NCBI GenBank assembly: GCA_964247055.1
Contig: OZ176050.1
Span: forward strand, 6,076,001-6,140,000
Origin: Paragordius varius
Lineage: Eukaryota; Nematomorpha
Direction: 5' to 3'
DNA: 64,000 nt
Shown one piece after another: positions 26,160 through 38,900 of the stretch. The notes under the pieces were generated by a model. It worked only from the letters and a program-made list of their open reading frames with translations, was not told the origin of the DNA and searched no databases. The position numbers and the translations under genes were made by a program. Every line of letters starts with the position of its first letter. The stretch's first letter is position 1.

Positions 26160-27605
26160 AAATAGTTAATTTGAAACAAAAAATAATTAAAATTTTTTAT
26201 ATCCAGGTATCCAGAAAAGAGCGTGACCTGTCCACAAAGACGACTCTTACCGCCTTCCTATGCTTTTACACGTTTCAAGTTATTTTATGATAGAAATTAA
26301 TATGCAATTTATCCATAACAATGTGATCTGAGGTCACAGAAAACCACAAACTGTCCCCAACACGAGAAGCCTTACTTGTAATTTTTTAAAGACGACGCTC
26401 TCGTCGACGCTGTTGTTTGTCGTAATGTAGCCTTTCCTCTGCATTCAGCAGTTTTTTAAATTTGCCCACTTACAGTTTTCCGAAATTTAATTATCTATTT
26501 TTGGCGCCATTTTGGCTTTTAATACCGACTTTAAAGCGAAAAAATCCTTAAATCAAAAATTTGAGATGGTTGCATAAAATATATGGAAAAAGTTTATATA
26601 TATATATATATATATTGGATATTTTGTAGTAATTATGCGCAGCTTCCGGTTTTATCGAAAAATTTTCTTTTATATAATGCTTAAATATTTTTGAGAGCGA
26701 AATAAATATTAAAATCTTTTACCGCATATTAATAATTCTATGATTCAGATTAGACGCTAAAATGCTATTTTTTAGCTTAAATCTTTCTGGCATCTGTAAA
26801 AATATAAAATCTTTCTTGATAATATGCGTTTAAAATATCCTTATGCTATATTAACACAAATAAAATTAGCTGACCGTTTTCATCCATTGTATTAAATTTT
26901 ATTTGATCTAATGTGCGAAAAAAAGGCGATTTTTTGATTTTGGCTAATAACAGAAAATCTTAAATAACTGTTTTTCTAGTCATTGATAAATATAATCACT
27001 TATGATGAATACAAAGTAGAAATAAGGTCTGCTACACCTCTTGATTAATACATACGATCATATTGGAAACAAATTGAAAGAGATAAACAAATTAGGTTTT
27101 TCAAATACATCATTCGACCATCTGTGAGTTAATATCATATTCATAACTATACCATAAATATACAGTTTACAATCTCTTTTTTCAGTTTTCTTTTAAAGGG
27201 TAAGGACTTAAATTGTATCCGGACATGTGAAGGTTCTAACACTCGCCTGCCTAGGGCTGACAGTGATGATGGATAAATCGCGTAGTTTCGGGGTTCAATT
27301 AAAAAAACAAAAATATTTTAAATAAAACGTGATATGTTTACATCTCTCATTAATAATAATCGTATACTAGTCTAGGTATGACATAACTGATTTGAGTTAC
27401 CATGAAATAAATATGGATAAAAGATTTTTTTCACTTTTAAATAAAGTGCAAATTATATTTTTAAATTCCAATTCTTAGAAATATAATATTAATAGATTGT
27501 TAATAACTCGTTTAAAATATATTAATTGATTAAAATAATAAATTTCGGATCTTGATCCTCTATCAATCAAAATATAAATAAACCAATAATAAAGTTTAAA
27601 ATAAT
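26160..27605. other. Intergenic region without supported features
   Basis: AT-rich with a short (TA)n at about 26597-26616. A patch at 27226-27260 (TCTAACACTCGCCTGCCTAG, then GGCTGACAG) resembles, inverted, the sequence near 58838-58858 (GTCAGCCCTAAGGTAACGAG, then TGTTA). This is possibly a dispersed repeat fragment. No gene is seen. Confidence 0.35.
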
Positions 27606-28300
27606 AAACTGTGCTATTTTTAGTTCCGTATTCGCTGTTGATTGTTTACGACCAGTGTTGTGCAGTGGTTTCCTTTTTAGAATTTTGTGGTATGGGGTTT
27701 GATTTAAGGTCCTTCTTTTGTAGCTAAGGTCTTTTGTGTTGTATGAGTGGGTGTATAGTACCTCTTCTATAGATCTTTAAAAAAAGTGTTTGTTTGGCAA
27801 TTATTTTGACGAAAACCGAACACATAAATAAAAATATTCTTTAACATACAATAAAACGTCACAAGAAGTCACAATTGACAATTAAACACATATTATTAAC
27901 AAACAAACCATGTACCAACCTATATCTTTTAAACAAAAAAATACATGAAAATGCCATATATGGAATCCCGTGTAATGGATGCAACAAGAAATATATACGA
28001 CAAACCAAAAGGCCGATATAAATACGAGTTAAAGTACCTCAAAAGCAAAAAAACTCATCATTATACGAACATATTCAGCATGCTTAACATTCAATGTGTT
28101 CCTACAAAATATTCGCCAAGCAAAAAAATTTCTTAAGATCTATAGAAGAGGCGCTATACATTTAGTCACATAACACAAGACCTTCAACAGAAGAGAAAAT
28201 TTATTCCAAATACCCCATTACAATAATTTTTAAAGCAAATACCTCGACAACACTGGTGTACAAATAGAGCAATTACGAAAGAAAAAATAGCAAACTGTTC
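27606..28300. mobile_element. Foldback-type element with long inverted arms
   Basis: The left arm (about 27606-27830) and right arm (about 28080-28300) are inverted copies. Shared motifs, read inward, are GCTATTTTT, ACCAGTGTTGT, AAGGTCTTTTGTGTT (AAGGTCTTGTGTTA on the right) and CCTCTTCTATAGATCTT. About 250 bp of unrelated AT-rich sequence lies between. A 63-codon open frame in the middle has no recognisable content. I saw no clear target duplication. Confidence 0.65.
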
Positions 28301-28423
28301 ATTTTTTAAATATTATTACAATTTTATTATTTTTAGTATTTTATATAATTGGTAAAAAATCCGAAATATTATATTATTTGAATAAATATTTTATAGAAGT
28401 AATTAACAATTTTTCTTTAATAT

Positions 28424-29000
28424 TAACACTTGGATACAACACATTCATTTTAGTCCTTCGATTTGAATTGGGGTAGTTAAATACCTCAGGCCTGTTTAAA
28501 ATAAATTCCTTAAAAAATATGGAAGGAATCGAAACCATGGCAATTTGCACTTATATAACATTAATAAACAGATATATATAAAAAAATTTATTTAAAAATA
28601 CTTGATATTATTTACTTTAAGCTAAAACCGAAAGGTAAAAATTTATTCAACGTGCCATGTGTTCAATGGTAAAATTGAATAATACAAAATAAACCGCTTA
28701 TTTTATTTCTATCAATGTTAGATGTATTTTAAATAAAAAATTAGCTCTAAAATTATCCTTAAAATTAAATGAAAGGCGATAATTTGCTATAATTTTGTAA
28801 AATAAAAATAGCGTCGAAGTAGGACATGGAACTTTTTTCTTTCAAAACAAAATTTTATTTAGATAATTTGGCATATTTATATATTTTTGTTATAATAGAA
28901 GCATAAATTAAAATTACCGTTTACTTCAGTAATTTGTTAAAAATTCTAACTCAAATTTAGTCTGGGCTATTTAGATACCCCAATTTGAATCGAAGTGTTA
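28424..29000. mobile_element. TIR element, family 2, copy A
   Basis: Flanked by inverted motifs: CTTCGATTTGAATTGGGGTA at the left and TACCCCAATTTGAATCGAAG at the right. The preceding TTGGATACAACACATTCATT recurs outside other copies. The interior carries CAATTTGCACTTATATAACA and AAACCGCTTATTTTATTTC. It has no coding capacity. Copy B lies 2.7 kb away in the opposite orientation, and decayed relatives sit in each unit of the segmental duplication. Confidence 0.7.
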
Positions 29001-29284
29001 TTGAATTCCTGCGTTTTACTTTGATGGTGTTCCCATTCTCTACTAAGTATGTGTATTGTAAATTTTTTATTTATTCAAAAAATTAATGCCTATTTCGGCA
29101 AACAGGCGCCACTGTATTTTTCCTTCACAATTTCAATTTTACATGTATTTGATAATAATGAATACCATAGATACTTAGAGACATGTGAAATAAATACCAA
29201 TTTAGCCAGTTAAAATAATGGCCTATAACACTGCGCGCATCGGCGGGTATACAAAATATCCTGATGAAATATATATATTCTGAT

Positions 29285-29939
29285 TAGGGTTGTGCTGACC
29301 AAATCATGACCCGGTCAATTTACCGGGTCGACCGGGTTAGTGACTATTTATTTTTGGACCACGATCATTAAAAACAACTGTTTTTTGAATAATTGTTGGT
29401 AAAGTTTTTTGGAAGAGAAATAGTAGGATTTTATTGTTTTTTAATATATTTTTTAAAAATTTAAATTAAATATTAATATGATTATTTAACAATATAAAAT
29501 TGATAAACATGCATCGTTATAAGATTAGAGTTTAAGCATATCCAGTTATTTCGAAAAACAAAACAATCAAGCACTTTGCAAAATATGCAATTATTCCATA
29601 GAACCAATAAAATGAAAAAACATTTTATAATTGGAAATTACAATGATGAAAGAAAGTGTAAAACAAACTTAAAAATTTTATTTGCAATATCCAGTAATAA
29701 AAGCTGTGTTTTTGAAGGTTTAGAAAGCCAGGCAAAATTTATTTGAAAACAAAATTCTTGATTAAATTTGATTGTAAGAAAAACATGACATTAGTGAAAC
29801 TCAAGTTATGAACATTATATTCACTATCCAATATCGCATGATATTTACTTAAATAAAAAGTGGCATCACGTGGTCATGACCATGGTCTGACTGGGTTTGA
29901 CCGGACTTTTTTGAAAAAGCAGTCAAATGCACTACCCTA
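29285..29939. mobile_element. hAT-type MITE with perfect 8-bp target duplication
   Basis: A 655-bp element with short terminal inverted repeats (TAGGGTTGTGC at the left, GCACTACCCTA at the right). It is bordered on both sides by the identical octamer ATTCTGAT (29277-29284 and 29940-29947). Octamer duplications and TAGGG/CAGGG-type ends are typical of hAT transposons. Subterminal GACC/GGTC motifs are repeated inside both ends. It encodes nothing, so it depended on an autonomous relative. Confidence 0.85.
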
Positions 29940-29947
29940 ATTCTGAT

Positions 29948-31744
29948 AGATTGTATCAGGATTCTCATGGTGCTTTGGGTTTTGGTGCTTTTGTGAAAGA
30001 AAGTTATTTTATATTTGTATCCTGTTTTTGCCATATTTTGCAGACTGTTTTTATTTTCACCATTCAAATACAATAAAATCGGGACTTCATAATTTTGCTA
30101 AAATTATATTTTTTGAGAAATTATGCATTTTAGCAAAAATTTTTTCTGATGTCATATATTAATAATAATTCTTATCGCAACCTCGGGATTTTCGCGTTTA
30201 TTTTTAGTTAGCCTGATTTGGGTGGGGCTAAAAACCTACGACTTTCGGAGCCCACATATAAAAAAATTTTTTATAAAAATATTGTTTTTCAAATATAGTA
30301 TATGATATATATTAATTATTTTGGGAAAGCATTTAGCTTACACTAAAAATAGTTATTTAGCCAAATGTAAGCGTGTATATTTGATATATTTACAACAAAA
30401 GTATAAATATATTTCTTATATCGCTCGTGCGGCTTAAAACCTAATTATGATCATATTATGATGTATATATATCATGATATTATCCTAGTCACTCGATTTT
30501 CCCCCAGTTTAATATAGTTTTGATTGCATGATTTTTTAACGATTTAAAAAATATCCAAAAAATGACAGCGAATAAGAGATACAGATTTTTTACTATATAT
30601 CTTTTAAAAATAAAAAAAACGCACAGTTTAGAGTCTTTTTTTCCTTTTTACACTTATATCCTTTATCACGTGCTTAGAATACCAAAAAATGCATATTTAA
30701 TTTGGCCCAATATAATTCTATTTTAGTATATCAAATTACCTCTCTTTACCAAAATTTTTTTATTTAGCAGATCAGTAATACAATTTTTTATGGAGCCATT
30801 ACCACAGTGTAATTCTCTTGACTTGCTAGATCAAAACCAAAAGCATCAAGAGAATCTTGATACATTTATATATCAGAATAATTATATATAATCAAGATAT
30901 TTTTTGTGTGGGCATTTAAATATATAGCTTCTACAAAAATATTATTTGTATAGGTACTAAATTAGCTTTAATTTATACCATGACAATTACTCGTTGACTG
31001 ATTAATTCCTCTAAGATCATACGAGTCCTTAAACATTTTACTGCCACTCTATTAATATTTTACCAAGAAATATTTTGTAAGACTTTATGCATTGTTTAAA
31101 TAGGATTTTTACGGGTAAATCAAAAATAATTCACACTTCATAATTATAAAATAATTTTATATTTGCAATAATGTTATGTCCAGGCTAAAATTTTTTAATA
31201 AATGCTATTTTAATGATACTTTCTTCACATAAAATAAATATTATAATTCTTTTAATTTCGTGGGTATTTAATTGCACCGGAAGATAATATTTTAAGATAT
31301 ATAACATGCTGCCCTTTAAAAACATTTATTTGTTCATATGCATCCTGAAAAAACATTTTTTGAAAAATAATTTACGCATTTTTTATGTTTGTTAAAATAT
31401 TGTTTTTTATATCGTATCAAAAAAGCTCAATTTTGAAATAGTCTGATATAATGACAAATGTTTTCCTAGCGATTTTGGATCAGCTTCCTACATTTAACTG
31501 CATTAATGTTATGTAATAGTTTCATATCTCTTGATTTCATACAGGCTTGAGGTATTCACCATTAAATATAATCTTTGAAAAAATTTAGGTATATAAGACG
31601 CTAGTGGGCTTGTCTATAGGCCAAATCAAATGTCACACATAGCTTATCATATGGGTTTATATTCATTTTTATATTTAAATCTATAAATAATTTAATATTT
31701 ACACTGATAAATTGGTTTAACATAATATTTAAAAAATGTTCTCA
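29948..31744. other. Intergenic region between repeats, no supported features
   Basis: About 1.8 kb of AT-rich sequence. I see no gene, no repeat partner within the window and no RNA signature. Confidence 0.35.
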
Positions 31745-32285
31745 TTAACTTCGATTCGAATTGGGGAAACTAAATATCCCAGACTAAATTTGAGTTAGGA
31801 TTTTTAAAAAACTACTAAAGGAAATGGCCTTAATTTAAATTTATGCTTCTATCCTAATAAAAATTATATGCCAAAATATCTAAATAAAATTTTGTTTAGA
31901 AAAAAAGGTTCCGTGTCAAACTACTTCGACGCCATTTTATATCACAAAATTATTGCAAAATATCTTCTTCATTTAATTTTAAGGGTAAATTAAAGCTAAT
32001 TTTTTATTTAAATTTCATCTAACATTGATAGAAATAGAAAAAGCGGTTTATTTGGTATTATTTTCAATCACACATGTCACGTTAACTAAATTTTTACTTT
32101 TCGGTTTAGCTTAAAATAAGTAATAAGTATTTTTAAATAAATTATTAATGTTATATAAGTGCAAATTGCCATAGTTTCAATTCCACCCATATTTTTCAAA
32201 TAATTTAATTTTAAACAGGCTTGATTAAACTACCCCAAATTGAATCGAAGGACTAAAATAAATATGTTGCATTTGAGTGTTAAAA
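31745..32285. mobile_element. TIR element, family 2, copy B, abutting the kinase start
   Basis: An inverted relative of copy A. It starts TTCGATTCGAATTGGGGAAA and ends CTACCCCAAATTGAATCGAA followed by GGACTAAAATAAATATGTTG. Read in reverse it matches copy A motif by motif (CCTGTTTAAAAT, TATGGCAATTTGCACTTATA, TTAAGCTAAACCGAAA). Its outer end runs into the PCTAIRE open frame: the first in-frame ATG (32240) and the next one (32264) both lie inside or at the edge of the element. Confidence 0.7.
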
Positions 32286-35200
32286 AACCTTATGCAATCA
32301 GTATAACACATGATATTGAAGGTTGTTTCATTCGGCCACCTGACATCGATCTACAGCCTACCGGCATGATAGGAAAAATAAAGCGTAGATTTTCTACAGC
32401 ATTTAAAAAAGATTCACACAATATAGTTGAAGCAGACTCCGATGATTATAAGGATTCGGATATAAATAACAATTTTTTTGATGATTCTCAGGAACACCAT
32501 TCTTATAAACGACCATTGACGTATAATAAAACAAGCGAACAAAATGGAAATTTATCTTCATATTTTCAAAATCAACTTGATATAAAAGAATTTCAAAATA
32601 ATTGTCCGGACACACTTTCTACTGGTGCTGAATATAAAAGTATAGTTTAAAATTAATTTTAGGTGTATATCATCCAAACAATCATAGTGAAATTGGAATT
32701 CAAAAAAAGGAAAAAGGAAAGTTTAATGGATTGTTTCGTTCAAATTCAAAAACACCTATGATTCCTAACGGAACCGGTAAAGCTATTTGTCAGAACTCAA
32801 ATAGTGTAAGTTTTTACCTTGGAAATGACAGCACACCCAAAAATATCATCAAAAATTCTATATCTTTTTACAAGGATAATGTTGATCCTCTGATTGATGT
32901 AAAAAATGTTGGATGCTCATATCCTCAAATTCCTTCGATTAAAATGTCAAAAGATCAGAGTATGGACTGGGCGGAATCAAAGGGGGCTAGTGTAAAACGT
33001 GTATTAAGCGGTACATCTGATTCCAAGAGTTTAATCAAGTCTGCTCGAAGTTTCAACATTTTTAGTAGTAAAAGCTTATCTGGACAAATTAAAAGCCAAC
33101 CCATGAACAAGCAAGATAATAAATCATCTCGTCCCCTAACTCTATTTTCGCTCAATCCCACGCACGATTATAATTATAACAATACTCATCACCATTTGTA
33201 TTATGCTAATGAATTGCCTTCCCCAACTTCAGCAAAGTCTTGCAATACACCTCTATTATTGCACAATAATCATCGTAACTTTGCTTGGCAGATTGGGGGA
33301 ATAAGCAACAATATGGATAAATCTATTAATGGTTCATCACACACTGACACCGATTTTTGCACAAAATTTAGTAATGTTGCCGATCAATCCAATCAAGTAA
33401 ACACTAAACAACATCGAAAATCATCAAGTTGGAAGAAACGAAACAGTTTTATAGCTTCCATGTTTCGCTCTACCAGTTCAACATCATCATCAACAGCTAA
33501 TTACCTTAATTATGTCAATAATGAAAGTGGATATGGTTCATCCTTGAACAATAATAATTATCCTGCTTTGCATAGCCAAAACAGTAATTACTGTAATGGT
33601 ATTGGTAATTACCTTAAACCACCAGACATTATTACAGATCATGTATTCGCTAATCAAGAAGAAACGAGTCCCACAGGGCAATCTGCCATATCTATTCCAC
33701 TGCCGCATTATAATCATCACAATCTTTATAGTCGAAAACAGCAACACAGATTTGCAAGGAGTAGGAAAAATGCAAGTGCTAAAGCCTTAAGTCAGGTAAA
33801 TAATATGATTATTAAAACAATAATCTATTAAAATAAAAATGGTGTGGGTCAAAATTTTTTTGTTAGCATACCTGCTTAATTGCATCGCTGTATAGACAAA
33901 ATAGTTTGCATGCAAAAAAAGTTTTATATCATCCTAAATTAAATATAAACGTTTGGCAGTTTTAAATGATATATATATACACTATTTCTGTTCAATTTTT
34001 TAAAAATTTCATATTGACAAAAATAAACTGATATTAGTTTTGAGTTGCAAAAGAGAGATGATTTATATTGATTGATCAAATGCGGAAATCAATAAATATT
34101 TTTTACACCAAAAAATGTACTATAACACAAATGTGCAGTGCGTATTTATGTGTATGCACTCACGTCATAGCCTTTGGGGCATTCGAATTATGAACCTTTG
34201 TTGCATGTTAAATAAAAAATGCATAATTTATTTAATTTTAATATTTTTTATTATCTCTTTTTAGCTAAATTATATTGCAAATACAAAAGCTGTTTTAAAC
34301 GAGAAATTTATATCTTTATATTAGTTAAATACATAATTTTAAAAATGTTATAGAAGCCACCAATCTTAAACTCTGAAAAAATAACATTAAAAAGTTTAGC
34401 GTTTTAAATCATTTTTTATATTGCAAGTAATGAAATATAGGTATTAAAACTGAGCTATGAAAATATATTTGTAAAGTCGGCCTGAAGTAATCAATTACCC
34501 CTAATCAATCGAATTAATTATTTTTTAAATATTAAATACCTATTAAAAGCCCAAACTGGAATATTTGTTAAGAACAAAAACACTTTTACAGAAAGGTCCA
34601 ACTATTTAACTTATGTATAAAAGCCATCTATGGTTTTTAGTTACCACAAATTTTAATCATAGTTTTTTATCAAAAGAGTTTCGGTCATGTTGAATTTTGA
34701 ATTTTGTTTTCATATTTATTTCTTTTATTTAATATTAAATTTTATTTATTTTTGAATTCATTATAATTTATTAAAAACCAATTTTAACCCATTCCCCTAT
34801 CAAAGTTTATTAATATCTTATCTATAATCTTTTGTTTGAAAGCGCTTTTTTTATCATAAAAGATTGAATTAGCGGTCGTCGTTAAATTTTTTACCGTTTT
34901 GTTAGCTCACACCAGGCTATTTTAACTTTTGTAAAATTGGTTTAACCAAAAAATTATTTATTAGCCAAAATATATATCAATAGGAGATTATATAACTATA
35001 TAACTGATATTGGTAAAAGATGTGTAAACGAACTTTTGTATGAAAACAGTACTAAATGTTTTACCGCGGAATACATGCTTTATATATAAAAAATTTAAAT
35101 TCTCTATTTTTTTGTTGTCGATGAAAGTGAATAAAATACCTGGAAGATATAGTATATGTGTATTTATTTGTTCAAAAAATTAGCAACATGATGTTAATTA

Positions 35201-35875
35201 TATGATACAGATTCGATGTGCACTGCATACCTACACTTATTTTTGTCTATTTTTTTGTGTTTTGTAGAGCATATGGTGTCACCATTAATGATAAAAAATT
35301 TTTTAAATACTAGTTTTATTATAGTAGAAGAAGTGAAAAAAGTACACAAGTGTCTATTTTTTTCTTATATTTTTCTTTTTTTTTACCTTTCTATATTTTC
35401 TTTTATAACAAGTTTTTCATAGTTTATATATATTATATATTATTGATATTCAATACATGTGGATGTGGCATTTACTATTGTTAAATTTTTTAATCATTGT
35501 ATGTGTTTTTTGGTGTTTTACCAATTTTTAATTAAAAAGTGATGATGACAACTATTTTTATGTATTGATTAATTACGTTACATGGGACAAATATAGTTAT
35601 TGTATTCAATGTTTAATTAAACAAAAGATTAATTATCTAAAAAAATAATGTTCATGAAAAAAACCCGTATATTTAAACAAAACAGTTGTCGTTATTGTAT
35701 AATTAACTGAATTATTCAAGGGTATAAAATGCATTATTTCATATTTTTTCATTATTATTCAACTTTTGTATATATAAACAGAAAAAAGATTAACCCAACT
35801 CTAGATCAGTTAAAATATATTTAATTATTAAATAGCTCTTGGGACAACTAAAACTTTTAGCTTAATAAACTAATT

Positions 35876-35915
<40 letters not shown>

Positions 35916-38900
35916 TAATGTAGGAGGAAATAAGTAAACGTCTTTCCCTACCTGCAGATATAAATATCCCAGAAGGATTTTTGATAAGAAACTTTTCTCA
36001 GCCCTTGTTGAATGGCCCACTCACGAGGCGAAATAGGAGAGACAGTTTGTATGAAATTGGATTTGGGCGAAGTGATACTTACACAAAATTGGATAAAATT
36101 GGAGAGGTCCATTTTAATCTATAATAATTAAATTTTTTAGATAAAAGAAGGAAAAAATTATGTTCTCGGAATAATTTTAAAATTTCATATACATTAATGC
36201 AACTTTTTTTGGTGTTAATGTTTTAATCAGTAAATTGTTGATCGTCAAATATAAATATTATTGCTGATTTCTTATTAAAAGAAGTTTTTTTAAAATATAC
36301 AACGATGATGATGGGAATTTGTACCGACTAAATATAATATTTAAAACTTTTATAAAAAGGCCTAGTCCTTTTATCAAATCAACATGTTAAATAATTAATT
36401 TAATTTTTTTGCATATACATGCATATTAAAAGTTATTTAACTATTTGAACGTTTTCATATCCCATTTTGGTTGATCATAAATTTAATAAACGTTATATAG
36501 GGTACGTATGCTACAGTTTACAAAGGCAAGAGTCGGTTAACGAATACGTTTGTGGCTTTGAAAGAAATTCGTTTAGAATATGAGGAAGGTGCTCCTTGTA
36601 CTGCTATTCGCGAAGGTATAATATTTGTTAAAAAAATTTTAAATAAAAATTGGCTTTATTCGCTATTTTTTGGAAATATAAATTTGATAATAAGTTTCCA
36701 TATGTAATAGTTTTTTTTACATTTTAAAAAATCCAACTTTTAACTACACATATATAAAATATTAAAGTTCCCTTATTAACAGCATCAAAATTTTAATGCA
36801 TGCAGAATTGTTCCGTTAAGGATATAATATATTATTTTATATCCTTTTATATATACCGCATTAATCAATTTTTTATTGCTTTCATATGTTTTGTATGTTT
36901 TTAGTTTCCCTTTTAAAGAATTTGAAACACGCTAATATAGTGACGCTTCATGATATTGTCCACACATCTACTTCCCTTACTTTGGTTTTCGAATATTTGG
37001 TAATTTTTAAATCAATAATTCATTACTAAGTATTTGGTTTGAAATATCTATATGTTGATATTCACATATACAAATTAAAAGTTTTAATAATTTCATTATA
37101 ATATTCTTTATATATTAATATTATTGTTTGTTTAAGGAACGCGATTTGAAACAATTTATGGAAGATGCTAATAATGTTATGGATTTGAATAATGTTAAGG
37201 TATGGATTTATTACTAATATATATATAAACGTTCGCTTTACTCTTTATATAAATATAAAACTTAAATTAAATCTAATTTTTTACACAGCTATTTTTATTT
37301 CAACTCTTTCGTGGTTTGGAGTTTTGTCATCGAAAAAAGATTTTACACCGTGATTTGAAACCACAAAATTTACTTATCAATCGAATTGGGGAACTTAAAT
37401 TAGCCGATTTTGGTATTCTTACTTTAATTTTTTCGAAGCAAAAAAAGTTTCATAAATATCTTGTGAGTGCCAAATTTTGTAGTCCGTTTGTATTTAGGGA
37501 AACTTAATTCTCCAGTATTTATAAATGTTAGAATAAAATTTGTTGAAATTACATAAAGAAATTAAAAATATCAAAGCGCTCTTATATGGTTTAATTCAAC
37601 TCATTAACCTACCTATCATATATAAATTTTCATTGTATTATATATTTTAAAAAGTTATAGAGCCAGATATAATCAGTTATTTTTCGTTTGTTTTTTTTTT
37701 TGAATTTTTTCTAAAATTTGAGTTTTTCAAAACGTACAAGGGGACTTCAAAATTTGTCATCCTATAAGAGTATATATATATTGTCACTGTAATGTTAAGG
37801 GCTTGCTCGAGCAAAATCAATACCAACCAAAACATATTCAAACGAAGTGGTTACTTTGTGGTATCGGCCACCCGAAGTTCTTATGGGATCAACTGAATAC
37901 TCGACCCCCATAGATATGTGGTATGATTTTTTTCTGCATATATATCTACATATCACCGTATTTTACAAATTTCGGGTTTTAGAATGTTGAATTTTGACTT
38001 ATTATTAAAAACAATAAGATATAATTGTTTACTTTTGTATTCGAAAACAGAAAAAAATATCACAAGAAATATCTATTAATAATATCATTTTAGAAGCCAA
38101 ATACTTATTTATATATTTGTATATCATCGAATTGCGGCGCTTTCATGTACTAAATTTTAATAATTTGATATAAAATAAATTATTTATATAAATTCGTTAA
38201 CTTTCAAAGGGGTGTTGGATGCATTTTTTATGAAATGGTAACGGGATCTCCCTTATTTCCCGGATCAGCAGTTGAGGATCAATTAAAACTTATCCTTCAT
38301 TTCTACGATAATTCCTTTGATATTAAGCAAAAGCTACCGCCATCATTATCAACCCTAAATTTTGCACAGTACCTAAATTCTTTCCCCAGCCTAATTTCAC
38401 AAAATAAACTATGTAGTCATAACAAGGAAACGAAAATGGATATGAATGGATCATCCCCCAATCAAAATGGTATTCTTGAACTTTCATATAAAAAATTTAT
38501 TTACTTTTATAATAAAATATATACTTAAACATTTTCGGGTAAATTCCCATTCGTAAATTATTATTAGTCGGCTGAAAAATGCTAAAAAAAGTTTCGGATA
38601 ATAAATCTGTGCAAAAATGATTTGACTGTATAATATAATTTATGTCTAGGAACTGACCATCATAATATAATCACTGAAATTCCACAATACAATGGTGAGG
38701 AACATGATGAAGACTCTGGCACATTGACAAAACATCAAACGCAAAGCCAATATCGGAACCAACGGAATAAACTTTCAGCGTCCAACTCATTGCAAACGGT
38801 TATAACTAACAACAACTTTGATGACATTTCTCACAATACGACGACCATCATGGACAATTATTCATCCATAAATCTCTGTTCTATTACATCTTCCCCATCC

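Noticed and set aside
27945-28136. 63-codon ORF inside the foldback element
   Set aside because: Short, basic and AT-driven, with no transposase motif.
29849-30073. Minus-strand 74-codon ORF
   Set aside because: It overlaps the end and target duplication of the hAT MITE and has no recognisable content.
33538-33747. Minus-strand ORF opposite the large PCTAIRE exon
   Set aside because: The plus-strand frame is phase-linked to the kinase on both sides; the minus frame is a mirror of its Asn/His codons.
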